From contig CM064871.1 of assembly GCA_032719365.1 (NCBI GenBank), positions 71,032,383-71,096,382 of the forward strand: a DNA stretch of 64,000 bases. The letters run 5' to 3'. How positions within the stretch are numbered: the stretch's first letter is position 1; the number at the start of each line of letters is the position of its first letter. The notes beneath the pieces were generated by a model that worked only from the letters and a program-made list of their open reading frames with translations, made no database searches and was not told the DNA's origin. The DNA comes from Prinsepia uniflora (Eukaryota > Streptophyta > Magnoliopsida > Rosales > Rosaceae). A program made the position numbers and the translations under genes. Positions 49,501 to 60,600 of the stretch are shown piece by piece.

Positions 49501-50377
49501 AAGTATCCCTGGCACCCTTTCCTCAACAACTTACTTGCCTTCAGAGTAGAAATCACTCCGACAGGAGTTGCTCGCTGTATTCCCTGAAAGATAGTTTCCG
49601 GTAACCCTGGGCTCCGAAAAGTAACCCTCTTATCGACACACTCGATAGAAGCATGATGGAGCGTCGACCAATCCATTCCTAAAATGACATCAAAGTCGTG
49701 CAAGTCCAAGAGTATCAAGTCTGCTACCAACCCAACATCACCTACCATTACGGGACACTCCCGCAACACTTGATTTACCACAAATACATCTCATGTGGGC
49801 GTACTCACACCCATGTCACAATCCAGTGCAGACACCTCTCTACCCGCCAACAACTCACAGTCCAGTGATATAAACGAATGAGTAGCTCCGGGATCAATTA
49901 AAGCACAAACATCATGTCCAAGGATCGTTAGTGTACTTGTCACAACACCAGGTGCTGCCCTGGCCTCCTGCTGCGTAACAGCAAAAACTCGGGCTTGTGG
50001 TCCAGCTGCTCGCCCACGGCCCCGACCCCTCTGTCCACTAGTCGCTCCAGTACCACCTCCTATAGTACTCCCAGTCCCAGAAACTGCAGCTGCGTTCTGT
50101 CCCTGCTCTGCTCCACCCCGATCTGCGCCACCACCCTGTGGCAAGGATGGACACTCCCTCCGATAGTGGCCCCGCTCGCCACAGAAGAAACAGATAACAC
50201 TGGAAGCATCTCGAGCAAAACCACCACTCTGCCGCCCTGTGGAAGCAACCGAAGTCGTGCTCTCCTGCGGAGCAATCTGTGCCCTAGGCGCTCTGAATCC
50301 AGGACTCTGAAAGTTACCAGGCTTGCCATAATGATCATTGCCTGCAGATGAGGCTCCACCATAACGTCCCTTCTTCG
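46557..50377 (-). pseudogene. Gypsy (Tekay/Del-like chromovirus) polyprotein, 5' truncated, two nonsense codons
   Basis: Minus-strand order: the end of gag with a zinc knuckle CFFCGERGHYRREC (50151-50192), an aspartic protease with DPGATHSFIS, reverse transcriptase (RIDDLFDQL, FIDD at about 48883-48894), RNase H (YSDAS..GLGCLLMQ), the integrase HHCC region, DDE core (TMDFVFGL, SDRDPRF, HPQTDGQSERT) and a chromodomain-like tail ending WEPEVQMREQFQYLFP. The reading is open except for TGA at 49791-49793 and TAG at 48549-48551, both in an otherwise intact phase. Most of gag and the 5' LTR are missing beyond about 50377, where AT-rich DNA starts. The copy is therefore dead but young-looking. Tekay assignment rests on the chromodomain and the long LTR. 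Confidence 0.9.
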
Positions 50378-53270
50378 GGGATTAAACCATAAACTATACG
50401 AAATTAACCAAATTATTTAATATGGACAGATAAAAGAATTTTTAAATTTTAAATTTAAATGTATTTTTGAAGAATTATTTCTTTTAATTATCTTATTAGA
50501 TTAGATACTCATATTACTTTTAAAATGAGCAAGTGAAAAAAAAATATAAATAGGAGTAATGTTTTCATAATCCTCAATATTATCTTATAATAAAAAATTA
50601 AAATTAAAATTAATGTTGAAATCATGATAGATTTTGGTAAGTGTTTTTTAAATTGTTGCTGGATTAGTTTACAATTGAATGTCATTAGTTGTAATTTATA
50701 TGAAAATTATGATCTATTTTAAATTATATAGTCCATTGACTAGTCAAAGTATCAATAAGTTTAATTTTTCTATATGCAATGCTTAGTTATGAAAGATTTA
50801 TTATGTGACCTAATTTAAATTCATCATTCTCCTTTACTTCTTTAAAGATAAATTTAGGAAAATAAAAATAAAGCAAAGAAATAAACATTTAATTTAGGGA
50901 GAAAATATATATAAAGGACGTGCTATCTAAGATTATATACCTGGCCTAATCACTCTCACGATACTCGACATTTAATTTATTTAATTCCTTGATTAATATT
51001 CTTAATCTCATATTATCTTTATAGACACGTGTCTTAATGAATGAGCCCGTGGGCTTGGGATAATATTTACCTACCAAAACCAAATGGTAACAGCCGACGC
51101 AGCAGGCTAGGTGTCAGGCTGATCTGAATAAATATACAAGAAGATGCAGAAACAGGCAAAGAAGCCGTCGACCCCGCGAAGCAAACAAAGACATATCAGT
51201 TTCGGAAAAAAAAAAAAACAAAGACCTATCAGTTTTATTTTGTTGGTCACTGCTCACTCCTCAGCCGCCACTAACCGTGAGATCAATTGACGTCGTTTAT
51301 TTAATATTATAATTTAATAATATTTTTATATAATATAAAAGACTTGAAATAAAATAAATATTCAGTATATATATTATATAATATAATACTCTTGTCTATA
51401 TAATTATATAAAAAAACAAAATTTGCTGTCATCAGGTTACATTGTAACAAATTAATGAATAGCAAGTTGTCATACAATATCATCAGATTTTTGTTATTAA
51501 GCTACGTGGTACGTGTGCATGTACGTATATAATATAATATAATAACCTATAGCCACTTGGCCAGTAGGGCCCACGATCCATCCTCGTATGCCACCTAGGC
51601 GCGGGCCACATTTATGGATTAGTATGTACTACAGTTCACCTGAAATTAAATATAATTTACGTAATATTAGTTTATATCATTATAAACATAATTTAATAAT
51701 TTGTTTTATACTTAAACAAGGAGAATTGTGAATTTTTAAAGATATTTAATATGATATTTTGTCCAAGTAAAAGAGAGATTTATTGCAATTTAAGTGTTTC
51801 ATATTATATTTATTGTATGAATATTTGTTATTTCTTGTATAAGATATATATTTTTATTAGATATATTTTATAAATCAATAAAATCACTTAATATCGTAGA
51901 AATTTAATAATAATGTTATTTACGTTAATATTTTGATTTTACTCAAGTACTTAACAATTTATATTTTACGAGTATTGATATCAAATTTAAATATATTAAA
52001 TTCTATTAAAAATTTCCAATAAGATTGTTTTCAACATCCCAATAGACTTGGGCTTATGGCATGTAACGCACAGTCCGATTGCTCACACATATCTCTTTCT
52101 ATGATAGAAATTAATACTTACCTTATTTTTATCAGATAAATTATTACTTACTAATTGTGGAGTTGATGTTATTACCATTCTTGTATTATTTGTTGGTAAA
52201 TATCACGAGGTTTCCTCATATTTGAAGGGTGGGCTTGATCATTGCTCAAGATGTAGCTTGTCTCTAGCGACAATATGCTCTCAATGAATTTCGAACTCCT
52301 ACCAGCCAGACATCAGAAATTCACTATTTAAGAATGACAAATTATCAACTGCACTATGTACACCTTGTGACTTCATTCTTGTTTTATTAGAAACAAGTAA
52401 ATTATTGATATAAAAATAATTATTCTCAATGCACTAAAAATTTTAGATTAATTAAAAAAGGGAAATTACTAAAAAAAAGCTTGAGTCGATTAAGGAAAAT
52501 GCATGTGGTAATATAGTCTAATTCTATTAATAAGAGCCTTGACGTTGTAGACTAGTAGTCTCAAATTTAAATTTCGATAATATAATATGTGATAGAAATT
52601 TCTTCCTCTCAGTAACTACGTTCCAAGGTCTAAAAAAATGTGGAAATGATTATATATTCTCATGTATATTACTTATTATAAGCTGGATTGCTCATGTTGA
52701 CAATTAATAGGGAAATTACCCTCCATGCCTAAAATAGTAAAAGTATAATTGTATATATCTCGTGATAATGACAATGACATGCAAATTGAAGGCCCCTAGC
52801 AATCTAGCATGGATAAAATATAACTTTTGATTATTTAATTCACCACTCGGGCAATTAGTTAACTTTTTTTTATCAAACTCTTCCCTCTCATACAAAATCT
52901 TATACCAAACTCTTCCCATGCCACCAACAAAATTAGCAAAATCAAACTTGGTTGTGGAATGTCTTAGTAGCTTCTGAATTTGATCACTGGTGATCTTTTA
53001 CTCCAGACCATTTTTACTTACTTGGTAATTACATGTTCAAGAAATACCATATATATATATATTTCAAAATATACATTAAAAAATAATTAATACGGGACGC
53101 CAATATACACCATGACATATTAATAGAATATTATATTGAATGGGAAATTATCAAATAACCCTAGGACGAAAAGTTGGTTTACAAACACTAGCGTCCATAT
53201 TTCCATATCTGTCCAACAACCATGCATAAGAAAATAGATTAACCTGCTACACTAGTCTCCTACTGGTGGT
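50378..53270. other. AT-rich intergenic DNA
   Basis: Nearly 3 kb with no gene, long ORF or defined element. Poly-A, TATA-like runs and short repeats only. Confidence 0.6.
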
Positions 53271-53303
53271 GTGACCTTACAAGTGCAACATTTTTTCTCA
53301 TGC

Positions 53304-53549
53304 ATGACGTTGATGTGTATATATATACATAACGGATCTTATTATATAGATTACGGCCGGATTCTGGTGCTGTTGCTACTTGCTGTGGGAAAATACAAAA
53401 ATAGCAAATGGATTGATCATGCAATATTGTTATTAAAATATCTGAAATGGCCTGTTTCTAACGGCTATCGTCTGAACCCCGTTGGAGGAATGCGCTTTAA
53501 AGACCCAAATCATCTGCCTGCTTTTGACAAGTCAACATGGGAAAAGTAG
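53304..53549 (+). other. Unrecognised short open frame
   Basis: An open frame from ATG 53304 ends at 53549 and contains NSKWIDHAILLLKYLKWPV and GMRFKDPNHLPAFDKSTW. The last part looks more protein-like than random AT-rich DNA, but I cannot name a family. It may be an exon fragment captured by the neighbouring CACTA remnant or a lost gene. Confidence 0.25.
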
Positions 53550-53710
53550 CTACCTAGCTCTATATTGTCACGGTTTTTTTTATGCAGAAAAAAGGCAAAA
53601 TTAAAGTTGGAAATCACGAGGAAATCCAAATTTATATTTTCAAATTAGTGAGCTTTGATAGTTGTCAAAGGAATAGTATAAACGCACGCTTATTCTTTTC
53701 AAATATATTC

Positions 53711-53748
53711 TCAAGAGTTTATTTCATCTGCAAAAAAAATTCTGTCTT
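53711..53748 (+). repeat. 38-bp direct repeat, left copy
   Basis: Identical to 55010-55047. The pair flanks the CACTA remnant. Confidence 0.9.
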
Positions 53749-55009
53749 TCAAATACTTGGGTTCGTATCAAACCAATGACACTTGAACAAAATGACTTCC
53801 TTACGCTCTGTGTATAACACCTGTACCACACTTAATAATTTTCCGAAAAACCCCGTATCAGCATTTTCCCCTTCCCCGGGCACGAACACTCCGCTATTTT
53901 GAGTAGACAACTTGTCATCTCGGTCAGTGCACACAAACTTTACTCCGTTAATGTGACAGCCAGCGTATGTTTCTCCTCGTACTGGACCAATGGCAAGCTG
54001 CATTAATTCTTTATTGAAGTCTGTTGAGTTGTCATCTCTCAGTTGAGCCATCTGACAAGATACACATCATGAATTAAATGGGTCAACTTAAAACAAAAAT
54101 AAGAAAATATGCAAACAAAATAATTGACTTACATGTTGAGAAAACCAACTTGGAAACAGTTGTTGGTCCATTTCTTCCCAATTCGAGGGATATTGGGACT
54201 TCATCAATGCCTCATGCCTCTCGTGGAAGGGCCAAACTTCATCACAATTGTTTAATATGAACCAATGAGCCACCTTCATGTCGTTATTAGTGAACGGCTG
54301 CAAAATTGGACCAATTCCGAATGGTCGTGCTGGTTGGGCAAATACGGATAGCTTCTCTGCGCGTTCACCACCATCGTCGTTCCGCGGGGTCCTATTGAAT
54401 GAAGTTTCAACATTTCGAAGGTACATTGAAAAAAATGTGAGTGACTCATTTGCAATATATGCTTCCGCTATAGAGCCTTCAGGACGTGTCTTATTGCGAA
54501 CATATCGTTTGTACCGACCTAGCATTCTGCAAGAAAATAGAATACTCATCTCACATTCATTAAAAGGATAGTAAGAGTTAACATGATGTAATTTACCTCT
54601 CAATTGGGTACATCCAACGATAATGACTGGGTAGGGTAGAATATCGTAGGGTACATCCTACGCAAATTTGGTTGGGCAAACTAAACAATATCGTAGGGTA
54701 GAATCTGGTCAACGCTTACAATTCACCCTACGAAATTATTTTATTTTGGCCCTGCGGGAAAAAGAAATTAGTGGGGCAAAACTTTATTTAAGGCGCCATA
54801 AGCCTTATTTTTTGGCGCCAACGGTTTTTCTTTTCCCGCCAGATATTTGCCCAACGAAAAAAAGTTACCCCACCATTGTATTATCGTAGGGCCTATTTAA
54901 TAATGCCCGCCCTACACTTTTCATTTTACGTCGGCTAAGCCACCATGAGGGGACGAAAAAAAATTCGTAGGGCCAAATCTGGTAGGGCAACCCTAAATTT
55001 CTTGTAGTG
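53749..55009 (-). mobile_element. Truncated CACTA (En/Spm) transposon
   Basis: The right terminus, read on the minus strand from 55009, is CACTACAAGAAATTTAGGG, a CACTA-type inverted repeat. Subterminal CGTAGGG/CCTACGA motifs occur between 54610 and 55000. Two minus-strand frames (54088-54603 and 53749-54051) contain KRYVRNKTRPEGSIAEAY with NNCDEVWPFHERH and, in the second, a segment ending VILFKCHWFDTN. These are the domains (DUF4218/DUF4216 type) found in plant CACTA proteins. A splice-like gap separates them. The other terminus and the transposase core are missing; the element stops at the left 38-bp repeat. Confidence 0.82.
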
Positions 55010-55047
55010 TCAAGAGTTTATTTCATCTGCAAAAAAAATTCTGTCTT
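55010..55047 (+). repeat. 38-bp direct repeat, right copy
   Basis: Begins TCAAGAGTTTATTTCATC, identical to the left copy at 53711, and directly follows the CACTA terminus. Confidence 0.9.
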
Positions 55048-55373
55048 ATAAATTTATTATTAATATAGATAAAAGTAAATTTTAATGAGCGTGAAAATTT
55101 TATTATAAGAAATATTTTTAAAACTCATTCAATAATGAATTTTTAAGTCTCATTTAATAAAAATATCAGAATAGCATACTCAATTATTCTGACTTTGTTT
55201 TAGTACTTTTATTTTTAAAAGTATAAAGATACTTTTAATACAATGTAAGGTAGATTTGAGACTAAGTCACATAATAAAATAATTAAAATAAACAATGAAA
55301 TTTTATGGAGTAGAAGATAAGGAGTTAGAATCGCGCAGGTAAAGTTGCAGAAAAATTCTCTTCGTTATCCATC

Positions 55374-55405
<32 letters not shown>

Positions 55406-57499
55406 GCTATAGCAAACCAATGGCAGAAAGCATGATGTAAAGAAGACCCCGGGACAGTGAGAGCTGCATCCACTCGAGTGAGCAGCCACCTCTCTACAGA
55501 ATCAGCCAAAATTAGAAACTAATTCAACCAAACAACATGCAAAAACAAACGTAAGCACTTTTTTCTTCTGACCCATCATATTTACAGATGGAAAATTTAA
55601 TTCGATTGAAGAAATTTTTTTATTATATATCGATTTACAATATAAAGATCGATTTTTTTTCCCAAAAAAAAAATATAAGAATCTTACGTGGAAGGAATCT
55701 ACATACATAAAAACAAATATAGTCTGTATAGATTATAGAAGATACGAGTTGGGCATTTTTTTTTTTTTTACAGCTATAACATTGAAACAAATCAAAGACG
55801 AAGGATGACATTGGCCTTAGAGGTCAAAATGTTAAACAACCACTCTGGGGAAGTTCCAGATATGATAACTCCAAACTCTGTTAACAAAAAAAATAATCTC
55901 GTGCGCAGCCCTATTAATATCTCTTGGCCACCAGCAATAGTGCGTAGGATATTCCAAGCATATATAGTTGATGAATGAAATATTTGTTCTTTGGATTTTT
56001 CTTTCATAAATTTAATTAATAAAAATAGAAATATTAACATCCTCAAATTCGTATTAAACCATAGATATATAGCACCCTAATGATATATTTTTCATCATTA
56101 AACCGTAGCATCATTCACCATTAACAAGATTGGTAGAACATATCTATATGGATAAAGAGAGTAAATACGATGAGCGGAGCCAAGTTCGAAAGATCCATAT
56201 ATATATATGGCTGTCAATATCAAACTCCAAATGCACAGGTAGTAATAGTCTTGTTGAAATGGACCTCTATAGGTGACCTACTAGGCTACTAATACAGTAA
56301 TACATCAAAGTCTCGAAGTTTCATGTCTCAAAGTCTTCGTGGATATAATTTGCGTTGCATACTTGCTCAACCATATTAAAAAAAATATATATATGAAAAT
56401 TTCCGTACATGGTACTCTAGAAATTGAACAAGTGTAACATCCCAAAAGGCCAATATTATATTTAATTATTCAAAAAAAAAATCATATTATAAAGAAAATA
56501 TTTGTATCATGCAAAAGGAGGGTTGACAATGGATGGTAAATAATGGAGGAATTGGTTAATTATGTACTTGTTGATTTGACATTTTAATCTTATTTTGCAA
56601 ACAAAACTTATGGGTGGTGATACACATTATACAAAGGGAGTAAACAAAGTAGTAAGTTGAAAGTCGTTTTCATCATAGAATTAATCAATTAAATATGAAT
56701 GAATCGGACTTTGATTTTGTATTTTTTTTTTTTTACATGATCGATTGGAATGAATGGTTTATGCATTGTCATCAAAGATTGATAGTTATGTGATGTCCCA
56801 CCCTTCCCTCGACCAGTCGACCCTTGTACTCTGGATTTGTAAACTTTGTGCCAAAAATAAGTTGGTCGGGCCGATATAAATTTTGGGATTGCAAGTTGGA
56901 GTTGGGAAAGTGTGAAGATTTAAGCAACAAATACATATATAATAACATGGTCATAATGTGACAACTACTTTATGTTGCAAAATGTATAATCGTATTAATG
57001 TTTAATGAGTTATAATTGAAATTAAGAATTTGATTGAATTTGCAGTTTACTGTTATTCTTTTTTATAATATTAGAATTGAATCCTGCAAATAAAAAGGAC
57101 ACGTTTGTAACTTAATAACTCCGTAAGTAAAAATGCTAAATTAGTAATACTGGTAGAAAATGGGAATTTTGGAAACATAATGCCACTCTTTTGTTTTCCC
57201 TTTCCAAAAAAGAAAATAAATTTAGCTTATAATATGGTAGACTATAGTAGCCCAATGAAGCGAGTTTGATTACTTGGGCAATATTGTTTCAAAGGCACTC
57301 AGCCCAAATAAATATTTGAGCCCAAAAGTCGATCGAGTTTGAGCCCAAAATAAACAGAGTTAGATCACTCACTGAGTTGACTCAACCGAGTTATGAATCT
57401 CTTGGTTCTGTTCTCCCGTACCAGAAAAGAAAAAAGAATTATAATTTCCCGTCTTTTTCCCAGTGTAGCAATCTGAATATCTGATCTACAAAGAGTCTA
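55048..57499. other. AT-rich intergenic DNA and TADA upstream region
   Basis: No supported gene. Contains an AT microsatellite at 55377-55405 and many T- and A-runs. TADA promoter elements would lie in the last few hundred bases; none could be assigned with confidence. Confidence 0.55.
55377..55405. repeat. (AT)n microsatellite
   Basis: About 14 uninterrupted AT units. Confidence 0.95.
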
Positions 57500-57649
57500 A
57501 TGACCACATCTTTCTTCACTCAGAGCATCACTGCGAAGAACCCTCCAAAACCCACTTCTCAATTCCAAGGTAAGCTTCTTCCTCATCTGCTTGTCGCGCG
57601 CCATTCTTTACCGTTAGAAAATGCAGAATGCATATGTTACCTCCAATAA
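57500..57649 (+). promoter_or_regulatory. Upstream ORF overlapping the TADA start
   Basis: An ATG at 57500 opens a frame of 49 codons (begins MTTSFFTQSITAKNPPKP) that stops at TAA 57647-57649, 29 bp past the TADA ATG, in another phase. If transcription starts upstream of 57500, ribosomes using this ATG would miss the TADA start. A donor-like CAAG|GTAAGC at 57571 raises the other possibility that this is a spliced leader exon. Confidence 0.45.
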
Positions 57650-60600
57650 ATATTCAATTAGAGCACATGGGTCTCTTTCCTATTCCTTCAATGACTATTC
57701 TTACTTACTCAATGAACGATTTGACAGAAACCCAATTCATTTTTCATCATCATCATCATCAAAATCATGTTGTTGTACTTGTTGTTGTGGCTCTTCAATC
57801 CAGAGAGTGTCAATAAACCCTTGTTATTTATACGGGTTGAGGCAGTCCTCCCTTCTTCAATGGTCAGCTTCTAGAAGGCTGATCTTGAATGGTGGGGACC
57901 GGTGCAGTTACCGGATTCATGAATATAGTCCCGACTTGGGTTGTTATGAGCTCCCTTGCTCCGTCCAGGAGAGGAGTGTTTATAGTAGACGTGGGAGAAG
58001 GAGAAAGGGAAGATGTTATTGTGTTGTTGATGGGGAAGCAGATAATGAGGTTTACAATTCCAGTGAAGTTTATGGTTCGGGTGATCTTGATGATGCTGAG
58101 GCTATGCTCAGCTTGTTGAGTGAGGAATTGGGGGAGGATTTTTTAGGTAGAGAGAGAAGTGGGTTTTCATATAAGAGGCTGGAGCCCGAGGGTAGGAGGC
58201 GTATGATGAGTGGTAGAGATGGAAATGTGAGTTCATCTAAGAGAGTAGAAGAGGAGAGGTGGAGGAGTTTGATTGGTAGAGAGAGAAAAGTGAGTTCATC
58301 TAAGAGAGTAGAAGAGGACAGGAGGAATTTTAGTGGTAGAGAGAAAAATGTGGGTTCATCTACAAGAGTAGAAGTGGAGGGGAGGAGGAATTTTAGCGGT
58401 AGAGAGAGAAATGCGGGTTCATTTACGAGAGTAGAAGCAGAGAGGAGGACTTTTGGTGGTAGGGAGAAAAGTGGGAATTCGTCCAAGGGAGTGCAAGTGG
58501 AGTTTGAAGGAACTAGTAGTAAAGGAGTAAGTGGGAAGAAGAAAAGCAATGGTATGTTGAGTTCTTTGGAGAGTAACTCGATGCACCAGTTTGAATCGGC
58601 CACAATTGATTTGAATGTAGGGGATTCTAGACAGAAAGAAGAGAGGGGAATGATTTTGAAAGGTGATAATCGGAGCAGTAGGAAAGCGGGTTCTAGTTGT
58701 TCATCTTATTACTCTTTTTTGTCTTCTGGTGATTTTGGAAGTGAGATTGATGTTCAGGATAAGCATGGCATTTTTGAGGAACCAGCTTCAAGTAGAGTTG
58801 ATGGCCAGACCGGTGAAGATTACCGGAACTATAGAGATGATTCTGAGGGCAATGATGAAAGAAAAAACCAAAGAAATACTACAGTTGAGGGTGGTGTTAT
58901 GTGGGATTGGAGGAAGAAAACAGAAAAGAAGCTTACAGAAGGAGTGACTGAAGAAAAACAGGATGATGAGAAATCCTTTAGAATGTTGAAGACCAAGCAA
59001 AGTGAGTTAGGGCAGACCTCTGGATCCTACAAGCAACTTCATGGTGAGCAAGAGCGTTCATATTTTACCAACGGAGCAAGAGAACAGTATAGTCAAACAG
59101 GGAACCAAGTTGTTGGTGTTGACATGACTGATTCCAGAAGAAGATTCCACGAACCCAACGAATCAGATATCCATAGAAATAATGTTGCAACAACTTCCTG
59201 GTCAAAGATACACAGTGAAGGGGAAGAAAACCTAGAGATGGCTACAAACTTAGTGCAGGAAACAAAAAATGAACGTTACAAGACAGCTAGCCATATCCAT
59301 CAAAAGGAAGGTTTAAACAGAGACACCCAAAAGGTCTCAAGAACTTCTGAAATTCGAGCTGTTGATGCTGAAAGGACCTCTGATTGGCAGAGGCAGTCTG
59401 ATATAAGAAGAGTCTACCAGGAAGATAACAGAAATATGTTGCTGAGTTCAACAAATAAGACAGAAGTGCAACATCACCAAGTAGGCCAGCAGATTGTTGG
59501 CTTCGTCAACTCAGGAAGCAAGTCTCCAAAAATTACTGAAGTAGCAGAAATTTCTGACAGTGGTATTGAAAGGGACAACATTATCCAGTCAAACTTGGTT
59601 CCTGCTTCCATTGGAGAATCATCAGAGCCGTGTCCCCAAATAGATAAGAAAACTTTTCAGAGGGTTCTATCCAGAAAAGGAACTGATAATGTTACTGAAT
59701 TGTCGCTTGTCCATGCTAGTAATACAGAGAGAAATACCAATTCTCAGAGAATCTCCAAGAAGAGAACTGTCAATCAAGAAAGTTCTATTATCTCAGCTGC
59801 TACATCGATTGAGGAAGCAATGCAGAGAAACAATGACACGGATGTAAAGCTCATCCAAGGTAAACCTGTAAAAGAGGCTCAGAGTTCCAGAGGGCCGTCC
59901 AATATTCATAAAAAAGACTCAGTAGAAGCCGTTAGTTTCCAAGCATCTTTCAGTATGGTTTCCCAAGCTACAATGCAACCACATGATGTTCAGGAGCATA
60001 TGAGAACCCCACAGGCAATTCTGTTGCCTCCTCAATTAATAGATAGAGGATCATTGCGCATTGAGGCACCAAGTGGGATGGCAACTCAGAAAATTTCTGA
60101 AGAAATATCAGACAGAGGTTCTCCTGCGGGGAGAAAAACTTCAGCTTTGCACCCAGAATCATCTAGTGGAAGCAGAAACGCCGAGGCTCAAGGGGAGATT
60201 TTATACCTCATTCCTGAAGATGCATTGGGTTCCACTTATCGTTTGGAGAAATCATCTTCACTGTTTGTCAGGGATTTCGTTCAGAAAGTAAGGCATCAGG
60301 GCTCAACTTCCCAAAACCAGAATGAGAACACAGTTTCTGAAGCTAGTTTAGTATATGGAGGTGAGGACTATGGGCAAAGTACTTTGGCTTTGCTCCAAGA
60401 ATCATTCAGTGGAGATGGTAACCCTCAGGCTGAAGGGGAGATTTTATGCCTCATAAATCCGAAAGATGCTTTGGATTCAGCTCATCGGTTGGAGAAATCA
60501 TCTTCACAGTTTGTAGGGGAGTTTTCTGAGAGAGTAAGACATGAAGTCCCAACATCTGAAAATCAGAATACAAATACAGTTTCTGAAGCAAAACTGGTGC

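Noticed and set aside
49995..50351. Plus-strand open frame over the Gypsy gag/protease region
   Set aside because: It is the antisense shadow of the minus-strand polyprotein, which has clear motifs.
57571..57617. 47-bp intron between CAAG|GTAAGC and TTAG before the TADA ATG
   Set aside because: Shorter than plant introns normally allow, so I prefer the uORF reading.
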